Assembly: GCF_000146675.1 (NCBI RefSeq)
Contig: NZ_GL397214.1
Span: forward strand, 1,847,081-1,911,080
DNA from: Hoylesella marshii DSM 16973 = JCM 13450
Lineage (GTDB): Bacteria; Bacteroidota; Bacteroidia; Bacteroidales; Bacteroidaceae
Length of the DNA: 64,000 bases
Direction: 5' to 3'
The position numbers were made by a program, and so were the translations under genes. The notes beneath the pieces are model-generated. The model was not told the DNA's origin. It did not search any database and was given only the letters and a program-made list of their open reading frames with translations. This document shows, in pieces, positions 55,537-64,000 of this stretch; the first letter of the stretch is position 1, and each line of letters starts with the position of its first letter.

Positions 55537-56496
55537 TCATGCCCATCGCTTTCCGGCTTTCATCATCGAGAAGTAGAGTGTGAGGCCGGTGAGCCATCCG
55601 CCCAGCACGTCGATAGCGTAGTGGGCATAGATGTAAACGGTGGAGAGACAGAGCAACACGTAGAATGGGATGAGGCAGATAAAGAGGCGACGGTTGCGGC
55701 TGTGCCATGCCAACAGCATGACAATGGTGCTCACGCCGACATGACTGCTTGGGAAGGCTGCGGTGGGACGCTCGCCGGCTTCGTGGGCGCTCTCTACCAT
55801 CTGGTAGAAGAATCCGTCGGTGTACCCCGGGCTAACCATGCGGTAGCTGTGGTTATAGAAATAGTCGTGAAGATTGGGGAAGATGCCCCGTGCAATCTCA
55901 TTGAAGCCCACCGCCGGATAGTAATACTGCGGACCGGTAACGGGAATGAGCACATAGAGGGAGTAGTAGATGAAGAACGAACCGATGAGCACGAAGGAGG
56001 CGCGTCGGAAATCGTCGTATCGAAAGAGGAAGTAGAAGAGTACCACGAGTACCATCATGGGAAAGTAAGAGGCGTAGCCCATGTCCATCAGTTCGCTGAC
56101 CACGGGATGTGAGAATGTGGAATGGAAGAGCAACGCCGGCTGGCATCCGAAGAGAGACTGCTCCCATGTGGCGAACAGGTGGTCGAGGTTGGGGAGCAGG
56201 CGGTTGATTTCATAGGTATCGGGATACCACCACGCGAGTAGCGCCATTTGTCCTGCGACTCGTGCCAAGAGGGTCATTCTGCAAGGATACATTCTGTACA
56301 CAGCCCACAGTCCTGCGGTCATTGCTGCAATGCGCACTCGTCCCCATATCATGGAGTCGGGGTTTTGCAGTTTGGTATAAGCAAAGAGGATAATGAGGAG
56401 TGTGAACACCCAATATCCTGCCATGGGCCATTCGAGGCCGAGCAGTCCTTTGCGGGGTTTTGCTTCGGGCTTGAAGTATTGCCAGAGTTTGTTCAT
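55537..56496 (-). CDS. PAP2-superfamily integral membrane enzyme (inositolphosphotransferase-like)
   Basis: 319 aa from ATG 56496, which overlaps the upstream epimerase stop by 4 nt (ATGA); ATG 56502 is an alternative. About six to eight membrane segments. The catalytic motifs are in the C-terminal half: A-A-F-P-S-S-H-V-G-V and Y-A-H-Y-A-I-D-V-L-G-G, the form seen in the Aur1/Ipt1-like branch that makes inositol phosphorylceramide or related sphingolipids. Bacteroidetes make sphingolipids, so a lipid head-group transferase or lipid phosphatase is likely. The exact lipid is not known. Confidence 0.82.
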   Translation of the reverse strand: MNKLWQYFKPEAKPRKGLLGLEWPMAGYWVFTLLIILFAYTKLQNPDSMIWGRVRIAAMTAGLWAVYRMYPCRMTLLARVAGQMALLAWWYPDTYEINRLLPNLDHLFATWEQSLFGCQPALLFHSTFSHPVVSELMDMGYASYFPMMVLVVLFYFLFRYDDFRRASFVLIGSFFIYYSLYVLIPVTGPQYYYPAVGFNEIARGIFPNLHDYFYNHSYRMVSPGYTDGFFYQMVESAHEAGERPTAAFPSSHVGVSTIVMLLAWHSRNRRLFICLIPFYVLLCLSTVYIYAHYAIDVLGGWLTGLTLYFSMMKAGKRWA

Positions 56497-57488
56497 AGCC
56501 ATCCGTTTTGTCGATACCACGCGATGGTTTCTTTCACGCCGCGTGCCAAATCGTATTGGGGTCGGTAGTCCAGCTCGCGGCAGGCCGGCGTGATGTCGCA
56601 TCGCCAGTTGCGTTGCTTCATGATGTGGTATTTATCGTTGTTCAATGCCGTCACTTTGCCGCGCAGTCTGCCGATGTATTCGCCGAAGAGGGTGACGAGG
56701 CGCAGCACCGCGATGGGGGCTTTGATGCGCAGGAGCCATGGGTTGCCCAGCTCTTGGCGGATGAGGTCGCTGAAGGTGCGCGAGGCGTATATGTGGCCAT
56801 CGCTCAGGAAGTATTTGCTGCCGGCATGGCCTTTCTCCAAGGCGAGGAACACGGCCTGCACTACATCGCTTACGTAGACAAACGTGAGTACCTGCGGCCG
56901 ATAGCCCACGGCGAAGTCGGTATGCCCTTTGATGCTGCGTGCCATGAGGAAATAGTCGTGTTCGCGCGGTCCGTATACGCCCGTGGGGCGCAGCGTTACG
57001 CAGGGAAGTCGGTCGCCAAGGCTGTCCAGATAGTTCTCGCCGGATAGTTTGCTGCGTCCGTAGGCCGTATTGGGACGGGGGATGTCGTCGGCCGTGATGT
57101 CGGTGTACGGTTGTTGTTCGCGGATAGGTCCGAACACGCTGAGGCTACTGATATAGACGAATTTCTTTAGGTTTTTATGGGTTTCCATCAAAGCCTCCGC
57201 CAAGTGGATGGTGCCCTCGGTATTGGTCTTGTAGAAGTCGTGTTCATGCAGACATTTCGTTGCACCGGCGGCATGCACCACATAGTCGAAGCATTGCCCC
57301 TCGAGTGCGGTTTTTAACTTGCCTGCGTCCGAGAGGTCAAGCTCAAGGAAGTGGATTCGCCTGTCTGTGAGATAGGCGCGCGAGCTGCTCCGCCTGATTC
57401 CCGCCCATACTTCCATGCCTTCTTTCAGCGCATGCTCCACGATGAAGCTGCCTATGAAACCGCTGGCTCCTGTTATCAATATTTTCAT
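56493..57488 (-). CDS. NAD(P)-dependent epimerase/dehydratase (extended SDR)
   Basis: 331 aa. Rossmann motif T-G-A-S-G-F-I-G at 6-13, S-S-L-S-V-F-G (active Ser), and Y-G-R-S-K (catalytic Tyr and Lys). The second half is of the 3-beta-hydroxysteroid/sterol dehydrogenase-like type (V-Y-V-S-D-V-V-Q-A). Paired and translationally coupled with the PAP2 lipid enzyme, so a role in modifying a lipid or its sugar head group is inferred. Own promoter upstream. Confidence 0.88.
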   Translation of the reverse strand: MKILITGASGFIGSFIVEHALKEGMEVWAGIRRSSSRAYLTDRRIHFLELDLSDAGKLKTALEGQCFDYVVHAAGATKCLHEHDFYKTNTEGTIHLAEALMETHKNLKKFVYISSLSVFGPIREQQPYTDITADDIPRPNTAYGRSKLSGENYLDSLGDRLPCVTLRPTGVYGPREHDYFLMARSIKGHTDFAVGYRPQVLTFVYVSDVVQAVFLALEKGHAGSKYFLSDGHIYASRTFSDLIRQELGNPWLLRIKAPIAVLRLVTLFGEYIGRLRGKVTALNNDKYHIMKQRNWRCDITPACRELDYRPQYDLARGVKETIAWYRQNGWL

Positions 57489-57521
57489 GTTTCAGGGTTT
57501 TGTTTTTGCTAAGAAATGCTG

Positions 57522-57529
57522 CAAAGATA
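57522..57529 (-). promoter_or_regulatory. Promoter (-7 box) of the epimerase-PAP2 operon
   Basis: TATCTTTG on the minus strand, 33 nt before ATG 57488; no good -33 box. Confidence 0.55.
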
Positions 57530-57544
57530 AGCCTTTCCGTTGAA

Positions 57545-57770
57545 TTATCGGCCGGAAATCCCGTCTTTATGGGGAAGCGATGTCGGACAGAAGTCCCACG
57601 GAGGGCGAGAAATCGGCCATGCCGGTAGTGCACGGCGATGAAAACATTGGGGAGTGCCGCCGGCGAGAAGTCGGGAGCTGCCGGCGAAGCAAAAAAACAG
57701 TAGCAATGCGAAGAGAAGAGGAAACGAGAGACCAAAATCTCTCACGAAAAGCACTTCCGGCTCTTATTTT
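57545..57770. other. GC-rich gene-free stretch
   Basis: Open frames of 69-84 codons exist on both strands, but none has a plausible start, promoter or recognisable domain. An inverted repeat CCGGCGAGAAG / GCTGCCGGCG lies around 57660-57690. I see no gene. Confidence 0.4.
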
Positions 57771-57970
57771 CTGTCATCCGCAGTGGCCGATGACAGTTTT
57801 TAGTTTCTTTTCTGTCATCGGAATATCCCGATGATAATTTTTAGTTTCTTTTTTATCATCGGAACATCCCGATGATAATTTTTAGTTTTTTTCTGTCATT
57901 GGAACATCCCGATGATAATTTTTTGTTTCTTTTCTGTCATCGGAACATTCCGATGATAGTTTTTCGCGTT
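57771..57970 (+). repeat. Five-unit tandem array of hairpin plus T-tract, about 41-bp period
   Basis: Units start at 57771, 57812, 57853, 57893 and 57934. Each is a hairpin (TCATCGG, five or six bases, CCGATGA; a different loop in unit 1) followed by TAATTTTTAGTTTCTTTT or a close variant. Each unit looks like an intrinsic terminator reading plus, yet no plus-strand gene lies upstream; the neighbours are the divergent epimerase and pepC. Changes such as ATTGG in unit 4 are not compensated. Confidence 0.82.
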
Positions 57971-58135
57971 CTGACCGCTCTGCGCTTGGGCATTTTGGGG
58001 CTTAAATGCTTCGCCACGTGCGTTCATGCACAGGATATTCGGCAGACCCCCCCCGACAGCATTTCAATGGTGGGCGTTTGCGATGAGCCTCCGCTTTGAA
58101 CGAGGAAGAATAAGCCCGCTTAATAGGCAGGCCGG

Positions 58136-58167
58136 TTTGTGCATGTCCGATAAAAACCTTATCTTTG
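58136..58167 (+). promoter_or_regulatory. Promoter of the C1 peptidase gene
   Basis: TTTG (58136-58139), 20 nt, TATCTTTG (58160-58167), exact consensus; leader of about 87 nt. It lies 165 bp after the hairpin array, so read-through from upstream is insulated. Confidence 0.85.
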
Positions 58168-58259
58168 CATCCGGTGGGCGACAGGCGGCTCTATGGCAAC
58201 AACCGCTTCGTGCACCATCCTGTTTGCCGATTTACTAACACTATTAACACAATACAACA

Positions 58260-59663
58260 ATGAACAAAAAACTATTGATTGCGGGCGTATGCCTCGCTAT
58301 GGCAGGCTTCGTGTGTGCCCAGACCAAACGTGGAGGCATCTCGCCGCAGATGCTGAGTGAAATTCAAAAGAGCGTGGCCAACGGCACGGCCGACAAGGCA
58401 CTATTCAATGCCATGGCTTCCAATTCCATCGACAACTTAGCCCGAAACCATGCTAACAGCGGTGCGGTAGACGGTTACTTCAGCGTGGAGACGAAGAAGC
58501 AGAACATCCAAGACCAAAAGAGCAGCGGACGTTGCTGGATGTTCTCGGGAATGAACGTGCTGCGGTCTGACTTCGCGTTGCGCACCGATTCGCTCACGTT
58601 GGAATATTCGCACGTTTATCTGGCTTTCTGGGACCAGCTGGAGAAGGCAAACCTCTTCTTGCAAGGCGTTATCGAGACGGCAAAGAAGCCGATAGACGAC
58701 CCCAAGGTGCGCTTCTTCTTCAAGGCTCCGCTGAACGACGGCGGCACTTTCTGCGGTATCATCGACTTGGCCGATAAGTATGGGTTGGTGCCGAAAGAGG
58801 CGATGCCGGAAACTTATTCGGCCGAAAACACGTCGCGCATGTCGCGTCTCATCTCGTCGAAGTTGCGCGAATACGGACTGCAACTGCGTCGCATGGTAGG
58901 CGAAGGTCGCAAGGCCGATGCGATCAATGCCGAGAAGACCAAAATGCTGTCTACCGTCTATCGCATGTTGGCACTCTCGTTGGGCGAGCCCGTAAAGACA
59001 TTCAGCTACGCCTTTAAAAACAAAGACGGCAAAGCCGTTACACCGCTGAAGACGTATACGCCGCAATCGTTCTTCAAAGAAACAGTGGGCGAATCGCTCG
59101 ACGGTCGCTACATCATGCTGATGAACGACCCGCGCCGTCCTTATTACAAGACTTACGAAATAGAATACGATCGCCATACCTATGACGGACACAACTGGAA
59201 ATACCTGAACCTGCCGATGGATGAGGTGGCCGAAGTGGCTGTGGCTTCGCTAAAGGCCGGACACAAGATGTACAGTTCTTACGACGTGGGTAAACAACTC
59301 GACCGTACCCGCGGCTATTCCGACCTCGACAACTACGACTACGGCACGCTCTTCGGCGTAAAGTTCGGCATGAATAAGGCCGAGCGCATAGATACCTACG
59401 ACAGCGGAAGCACCCATGCCATGACGTTGACAGCCGTAGATTTGGATGCCAACGGAAAGCCCGTGAAGTGGAAAGTGGAGAACAGTTGGGGAGCTACCAA
59501 CGGACACAACGGCTGTATCGTCATGACCGGACGGTGGTTCAATGAATACATGTTCCGCTTGGTGGTCGACACGCGGTTTGTGTCTGAGAAGATTCGAACA
59601 ATGGCTGAGCAGAAACCAACGATGCTCACGCAAGACGACCCGCTCTTCTCTCTTGACGACTGA
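58260..59663 (+). CDS. pepC: Exported C1B cysteine aminopeptidase (bleomycin hydrolase-like)
   Basis: 467 aa. Signal peptide (residues 1-20, F-V-C-A-Q), unusual for cytoplasmic PepC but common in Bacteroidetes homologues. Papain-type catalytic residues by count: Cys92 in S-S-G-R-C-W-M-F-S, His386 in G-S-T-H-A-M and Asn408 in V-E-N-S-W-G. It probably trims peptides in the periplasm, supplying amino acids such as glutamate for fermentation (inference). A single gene with its own strong promoter and a convergent terminator downstream. Confidence 0.93.
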   Translation: MNKKLLIAGVCLAMAGFVCAQTKRGGISPQMLSEIQKSVANGTADKALFNAMASNSIDNLARNHANSGAVDGYFSVETKKQNIQDQKSSGRCWMFSGMNVLRSDFALRTDSLTLEYSHVYLAFWDQLEKANLFLQGVIETAKKPIDDPKVRFFFKAPLNDGGTFCGIIDLADKYGLVPKEAMPETYSAENTSRMSRLISSKLREYGLQLRRMVGEGRKADAINAEKTKMLSTVYRMLALSLGEPVKTFSYAFKNKDGKAVTPLKTYTPQSFFKETVGESLDGRYIMLMNDPRRPYYKTYEIEYDRHTYDGHNWKYLNLPMDEVAEVAVASLKAGHKMYSSYDVGKQLDRTRGYSDLDNYDYGTLFGVKFGMNKAERIDTYDSGSTHAMTLTAVDLDANGKPVKWKVENSWGATNGHNGCIVMTGRWFNEYMFRLVVDTRFVSEKIRTMAEQKPTMLTQDDPLFSLDD

Positions 59664-59671
59664 CCTCGCAC

Positions 59672-59722
59672 AAAAAGAAACAGACGCTTACTCTCACGCA
59701 AGAGGGTAAGCGTCTTCTTTTT
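59672..59722. terminator. Bidirectional terminator between pepC and the ABC permease
   Basis: Stem centred on GACGCTTAC / GTAAGCGTC (59683-59691 with 59706-59714), extended by AAAAAGAA and TTCTTTTT outside with small mismatches. T-runs occur on both strands. Confidence 0.83.
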
Positions 59723-59730
59723 GCCATGAT

Positions 59731-60744
59731 TTATGAACGGTTCTTGGCAATGACATAGATAATGACAGGTGCTCCTAAGATGGGAGTAACGGCATTGAGA
59801 GGAATCATGCCGAGGTCGCCGGGCAAATAGCAGATGGCATTGCAGAGAAGCGCCACCACGGCACCTAATAACAAGGTGGCAGGAAGCAGTTGTCGGTGGT
59901 TGTCGGTGGTGAGCAACAGTCGCGCCACCTGCGGAACAGCCAAACCGATAAAGGCCACCGGTCCGCAGAAAGCCGTGGTAACAGCGGTAAGAAGTCCCGT
60001 TACGATAAGCAGACGGTTGCGCACCCGCACGATGTTTACACCTAAATTCTCTGCGTATTGCTCTCCCAATAGCAAGGCATTCAAAGGTTTTATAAGCAGA
60101 AGAGAACCCAAGAGCCCCAACAGCGTTACACCGGCAAACACCGGCATCTGTGTCATCGTAACACCGCCGAAGTTTCCCATGCCCCACACGAGATAACTCT
60201 TTACTCCCTCTTCGGTAGCGAAGAAGTTGAGAAGAGAGATACAAGAGTTGGAGAGATAACCTATCATGATGCCTATAATGAGCAACATCACATTGTTTTT
60301 CACCAGCGTAGAGAACACGAAAATAATGCCTGTTACCGCCATTGCCCCTGCAAATGCAGCTAACAAAACGGCAATGAATCCCGTAAAACTAACCGAAGAA
60401 ACCGTGATACTGCCACCCATCAGCAACATGACAAGGGCTACGCCTAAGCCTGCTCCTCCGTTAATACCGAAGATGGAAGGACCTGCCAACGGATTCTTAA
60501 ACGCCGTTTGCAACATCAGTCCGCTCACTGCAAGGGCGGCTCCGGTAAGTATAGCGGTGATGGATTGCGGCAATCTCGATTCCAGCACAATGTAGCGCCA
60601 ACTCTCTTTTTGGCCTCCCGTGCCGAAAAGGATGTCGACAATATCGACAATGGGTATGCGAACAGAACCTACAACAAGGTTTACCGCAAAAAGAACGACG
60701 ATAGCCAGTGTGAAAAGAAGGCAGTAGCGATGTCCCTTGTTCAT
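59731..60744 (-). CDS. FecCD-family ABC transporter permease (iron chelate or B12)
   Basis: 337 aa, about nine or ten membrane segments. Family motifs: L-P-Q-S-I-T-A-I-L-T-G-A-A-L-A-V-S-G-L-M-L-Q near residue 60, N-P-L-A-G-P-S-I-F-G-I, and late G-P-V-A-F-I-G-L-A-V-P. Overlaps the binding-protein gene by 4 nt (ATGA). With no ATPase gene before the convergent pepC, the ATPase must be elsewhere. Substrate is an iron complex or cobalamin; the latter would support the B12-dependent glutamate mutase but is not shown. Confidence 0.92.
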   Translation of the reverse strand: MNKGHRYCLLFTLAIVVLFAVNLVVGSVRIPIVDIVDILFGTGGQKESWRYIVLESRLPQSITAILTGAALAVSGLMLQTAFKNPLAGPSIFGINGGAGLGVALVMLLMGGSITVSSVSFTGFIAVLLAAFAGAMAVTGIIFVFSTLVKNNVMLLIIGIMIGYLSNSCISLLNFFATEEGVKSYLVWGMGNFGGVTMTQMPVFAGVTLLGLLGSLLLIKPLNALLLGEQYAENLGVNIVRVRNRLLIVTGLLTAVTTAFCGPVAFIGLAVPQVARLLLTTDNHRQLLPATLLLGAVVALLCNAICYLPGDLGMIPLNAVTPILGAPVIIYVIAKNRS

Positions 60745-61856
60745 GGTAACAGGCTGTAGTATCTTAGTTTCACGGGTTTCAAATCGGGGTGAACAATGTG
60801 TATGATGTCGCGTAACAGATAGTCGGGGCGGAACGGTGCTTCCTCGAAATACGGGATACGGGAGGTATTACAGCCGTAAATCTGCTTCATTTTAAAGGCT
60901 TTCATACGTGTGTAACCTTCGAATTCGGCTGATAGTTCCTTGTAATTGGCAGGATGGTCGTTGTATTTATAGAGCCATACGTCTGCCTCTCCGGCTTTGT
61001 CGAGCACTGTTTCAAAAGGTAGCGAAAGGCTTCCGCTCTGCTTCACATCTGCAAAGGCATAACGTGCGCCGGCATCTTTCAGCAGGCGCCCGGGCACGCT
61101 TTGTCCGCCCGGCACATACCATACGGCACCCATCTTGCGTTCGGTAATCACCGAACGGCTCACTTTCGACTTCGCTGCCTCTGCTTTCAACGCTTTGTAA
61201 TTGGCATCTACCACGGCGAAAAGACTGTCGGCCTGTTGCTCGCGACCTGTCAATAAGCCGTAAAACTTCATCCATTCAGCACGTCCGAGGGCAGAGGTTT
61301 CCATATAGTCGGCGCATTCCACAATGGGGATATTCACTTCTTCAAGGCGTCCGTAACCGCCGCTGTTCTCGAAAGGAGACACCAGCAAGACATCGGGTTT
61401 GATGTCTATGATGCGTTCTACGTCGGCCTGCATGCTGTTCCCGCAGTCGGCGATGCGCCCTGTTGCTGCCATTTTGCGTATCCAAGGCAGGTTGATATAA
61501 CCTAAATCGCATACTCCTTTGATAGCGTTTTGTGCTCCAAGCATCATGAAAAGGCTGCAATGTACGCTTGTGAAGACCACCGACGAGCGGATAGGAGTTC
61601 TGATAACGGTACCTTGGGGTAGCTTTTCGGGTAGCTCACCCTCACGGGGTACGAGCACATATGTATGCAATGTGCGGCCTTTCTTCCATGGGTCTACCAA
61701 TGTTGCCACAGTATAGCCGTCGTATTTCACGAGGTTCAGATGTTCTGCGTATTTCAGTTTCAGGGTATCTCCCTGCTCGGTTCCGCGTCGATGGCTACCT
61801 GTACAGGAAACGATGAGTATACTAAGGAATAACAGAAAGATAGATTTTGTTTTCAT
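60741..61856 (-). CDS. ABC transporter substrate-binding lipoprotein (FecB/BtuF-like)
   Basis: 371 aa. Lipoprotein signal with I-V-S-C (Cys18). Helical-backbone binding-protein fold: a first lobe with D-L-G-Y-I-N-L-P, then I-I-D-I-K-P-D-V-L-L-V-S-P, and a second lobe with Y-V-P-G-G-Q-S-V-P-G-R-L-L-K-D-A-G and E-A-D-V-W-L. Delivers an iron chelate or corrinoid to the FecCD permease encoded next. First gene of the operon. Confidence 0.9.
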   Translation of the reverse strand: MKTKSIFLLFLSILIVSCTGSHRRGTEQGDTLKLKYAEHLNLVKYDGYTVATLVDPWKKGRTLHTYVLVPREGELPEKLPQGTVIRTPIRSSVVFTSVHCSLFMMLGAQNAIKGVCDLGYINLPWIRKMAATGRIADCGNSMQADVERIIDIKPDVLLVSPFENSGGYGRLEEVNIPIVECADYMETSALGRAEWMKFYGLLTGREQQADSLFAVVDANYKALKAEAAKSKVSRSVITERKMGAVWYVPGGQSVPGRLLKDAGARYAFADVKQSGSLSLPFETVLDKAGEADVWLYKYNDHPANYKELSAEFEGYTRMKAFKMKQIYGCNTSRIPYFEEAPFRPDYLLRDIIHIVHPDLKPVKLRYYSLLP

Positions 61857-61896
61857 AACTCTGTGTTGAAGATATAATAAGATGGAATTACCGTTG

Positions 61897-61927
61897 CAAA
61901 AATACGGTAAAATACGGAGACGGCAAA
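61897..61927 (-). promoter_or_regulatory. Promoter of the ABC importer operon
   Basis: Minus strand TTTG (61924-61927), 19 nt, TATTTTTG (61897-61904): matches consensus. Start near 61891, leader about 35 nt. No Fur-like palindrome or B12 riboswitch is visible in so short a leader. Confidence 0.8.
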
Positions 61928-61964
61928 ATATCTTCTGCCTTTTTGCTGCCGTGCTTCCGTAGTT

Positions 61965-64000
61965 CTAAAGTCTATGGGAATTAGCGGAACAGATGTCTAC
62001 CGCAGACATTGATGTTACAAATCCTCCCCGTTGACGAATGTGCTGGATAAGTTGGCGGAAAAGGGTGTTGGCAGAAAGGACGGAAAGGCAACCCGTAAGA
62101 ATCAATTGTTTACGGGCACGAGTGAGGGCGACGTTCAGTTTCCTGTCGACGATACGCCCGTTTTCCACGAAGCAATTGCCTGTAAGGAAATCAAGCTGGT
62201 AGCGATGGGTGACAGTGAATGAATAGATGATGACATCGCGTTGGCTGCCTTGATAGCGTTCTACCGTGTCGATGGTTATCTCATTGAGCGACTCGATACC
62301 GAGCCTTTCAATGCCTCGCCGTATCATAGCAATCTGGTTACGGTAGGGCACAATGATACCAACCGTACGTGTTGGGTCGAACGCATCACCGTAGAAACGA
62401 TGCAGGCGACGTAATAAATCGCAGACAATAGCGGCCTCTTGTGGGTTCACTTTGTCGGAAATGTTCGGCGAATCGCTCGGCGATGAGGGAAGAAAGAGCA
62501 TGCGTTGCGTCTTCAGCAGCTTGTCAAGAGCATCTTGTGCAGGCAGCCGGTAGCCAAGTTCCGGTTCTGTTTGATGCGCACAGGGCACCGGTATCAAAGC
62601 CTCTTCGGCATAGAAAAAACGCACGGGAAAGTCCGCAATATCGGGATGCATGCGTCCTTGTCGGTGCAAAATACCGACAAAAGCGTTGCGGCCGGCTCGC
62701 CGTTCGAGGCGTAAAAGACGCTCAAAGAGCGACTCACGGCAATCTTCAAGGCCGATACGATGCAGTTGCACATCGTTCACCACTGTGTCGGCAGGATTCT
62801 GTTGCACCACAGCGGGCAATTGCTTGTGGTCTCCCACGAGGATGAAACGTGCAATATCGGGCAGAGCGTCTGATCCCCGATGAGAGGCCAGCAGACCTAT
62901 CAGTCCGGGTTCGGGTATCTGTCCGGCCTCATCTACAATGGCCAGTGAGAATCTTTTCAGGTCGAAGAGGAACGGACGGGATTGCAGTGTAGAGGTCGTG
63001 CCCACGATGATGGGGGTGGACAGCAGTCGTTCGCGCACTGCCGAGCGTTGCGGACAGTCGTCCACAGCTTGCCGCAGGAGGTACGGAAGGAAACGTTGGT
63101 CGCAGGTGTAGGCATTGCCCAACCGAATAAAAGGAAGATGAGTATCGGCCAGCATGCCGCAAATCTCGTCCACTGCACGGTTGGTATAAGCTGTCAGTAG
63201 GATAGAGGCATCCGTACCGTCTGTGGCCAATTCCTCTTTCACGAGATATTGCAAAGCCATGGAAGTCTTTCCTGTGCCCGGCGGACCGACCAGCAAGAAA
63301 TAGTCTTTCGCTTGTTTGGCACGGTGCAACACATCGTCATAATGAGGATGATAGCTTCGTGAGAGCTTGGCCGTTGCATCACATTGCGGCGGTCGCTGTC
63401 CAAGTAGTAGCGCTTTGCGTTCCGTCGGCGAGGTGACGAACTCATGCAGACCGCGTACTGCACTGTTCGCTGTGGCATCGCTGCCGCTATGTTCGATAGC
63501 GAAAACCTTCCCCCCCTTGCTCACTTCATCCAGTAGATGGGGATTTTGGAGCCCGTCGTTGAGATGGACGACAAGGCGTTCGGTCGCGATGCTCTCCAAC
63601 ACACCGCGGAAGAGAATGGCCTGTCTGACATCGGGTTCGCTGTCTTTGGGATAGGCATAGAGATAAACCATATCTCCCGTTCGGAAGTTGGGCAGGAAGT
63701 CTTCGCCCTGTTCGGGCACGGCGAGTGCAATGGTATCGTAGCCGCTGTAGCTGGTGCTGCATGTCCGTTCAATGACAGTCAACCCCATATAGATGTTTCC
63801 CGTCTCTTTTTTCACAGAGAGTGGCATCGTCCAGAGGTCAGCGGTGCTGTTGCCCATACCCTCCTGTGCGCCGACTTTCGACAAGAGTTGTTCGCGTGTA
63901 ACGAAAGTCATCATGCGGCAGAAGTAGGCGCGTTCGAGCGATGAAAGATGCCGGAGCGGTTCGGTGACGGCAGCGATTTGCGGATATTGATAGCGCGTGA
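61965..64000 (-). CDS. Superfamily 1 DNA2/NAM7-type helicase, 5' part outside the window
   Basis: At least 678 codons; the frame stays open from the first internal ATG (63914) to the window edge, and that part reads like protein (L-S-S-L-E-R-A-Y-F-C-R), so the N-terminus is missing. Motifs: I G-P-P-G-T-G-K-T, II A-I-V-D-E-A-G-Q, III G-D-H-K-Q-L-P-A, V/VI T-V-E-R-Y-Q-G-S-Q-R-D and N-V-A-L-T-R-A-R-K-Q. An ATP-dependent helicase for DNA or RNA, possibly with nuclease or other domains upstream. The 3' end has its own short gap to the ABC operon promoter. Confidence 0.9.
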   Translation of the reverse strand, partial: TRYQYPQIAAVTEPLRHLSSLERAYFCRMMTFVTREQLLSKVGAQEGMGNSTADLWTMPLSVKKETGNIYMGLTVIERTCSTSYSGYDTIALAVPEQGEDFLPNFRTGDMVYLYAYPKDSEPDVRQAILFRGVLESIATERLVVHLNDGLQNPHLLDEVSKGGKVFAIEHSGSDATANSAVRGLHEFVTSPTERKALLLGQRPPQCDATAKLSRSYHPHYDDVLHRAKQAKDYFLLVGPPGTGKTSMALQYLVKEELATDGTDASILLTAYTNRAVDEICGMLADTHLPFIRLGNAYTCDQRFLPYLLRQAVDDCPQRSAVRERLLSTPIIVGTTSTLQSRPFLFDLKRFSLAIVDEAGQIPEPGLIGLLASHRGSDALPDIARFILVGDHKQLPAVVQQNPADTVVNDVQLHRIGLEDCRESLFERLLRLERRAGRNAFVGILHRQGRMHPDIADFPVRFFYAEEALIPVPCAHQTEPELGYRLPAQDALDKLLKTQRMLFLPSSPSDSPNISDKVNPQEAAIVCDLLRRLHRFYGDAFDPTRTVGIIVPYRNQIAMIRRGIERLGIESLNEITIDTVERYQGSQRDVIIYSFTVTHRYQLDFLTGNCFVENGRIVDRKLNVALTRARKQLILTGCLSVLSANTLFRQLIQHIRQRGGFVTSMSAVDICSANSHRL

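Noticed and set aside
57545..57834. Small open frames on both strands upstream of pepC
   Set aside because: Neither has a promoter or recognisable domain, and the plus-strand frame runs into the hairpin array.

Overview
The window looks like a chromosomal segment from a Prevotella-like member of the Bacteroidales. Supporting signs are two SusC/SusD outer-membrane uptake pairs, a split starch-degradation locus, secreted proteins with C-terminal tails like those sorted by the type IX secretion system, and the Bacteroidetes promoter pattern TTTG-N19/21-TAnnTTTG in front of many genes. Shine-Dalgarno-like leaders are inconspicuous. No rRNA, tRNA, CRISPR array, phage or intact insertion sequence was seen.

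Layout. 1-2.2 kb: two secreted repeat proteins. 2.2-3.8 kb: a gene-free block of nested repeats. 3.8-9.4 kb: psd-pssA-DUF4834 (minus), divergent from dnaE (plus) with back-to-back promoters. 9.5-18.6 kb: a nine-gene minus-strand operon for glutamate fermentation through 3-methylaspartate (glmS-glmL-glmE-mal), followed by AtuA, DUF4387, a P-loop ATPase and a two-subunit class I hydratase that fits mesaconase. 19-23 kb: a DUF3467 gene, a candidate structured RNA, and a four-subunit 2-oxoacid:ferredoxin oxidoreductase. 23-27.7 kb: folD, ffh, a metal-dependent phosphoesterase, a repeat block and thioredoxin. 27.8-35.7 kb: a SusC/SusD operon, a glycosyltransferase, mnmA and a flavin reductase. 36-50.8 kb: the starch region, with malQ, GH97, pullulanase and neopullulanase on the minus strand and a SusC/SusD operon on the plus strand. 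50.8-55.4 kb: repeats, a nested mobile-like element and a three-gene operon of secreted proteins related to those at the window start. 55.5-64 kb: a PAP2 lipid enzyme with an SDR epimerase, a tandem hairpin array, a secreted C1 peptidase, two parts of an Fe/B12-type ABC importer and a helicase that runs off the window end.

How the genes fit together. The glutamate operon would convert glutamate to methylaspartate, mesaconate and citramalate. The 2-oxoacid oxidoreductase links 2-oxoacids to ferredoxin and could share redox partners. The starch genes bind, import and cut alpha-glucans, and a perfect LacI-type palindrome in front of malQ suggests sugar control.

The least explained material is non-coding: (a) two four-unit arrays of AAAGC-N3-GCTTT at an exact 22-bp period; (b) a MITE-like family with 5-bp target duplications, one copy inserted in another repeat family whose unoccupied site is still visible at 26.8 kb; (c) a five-unit 41-bp hairpin/T-tract array; (d) a structured intergenic region after the oxidoreductase operon. 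Among proteins, the unexplained AtuA/DUF4387/P-loop trio inside the glutamate operon and the paralogous secreted-protein loci are the best leads.
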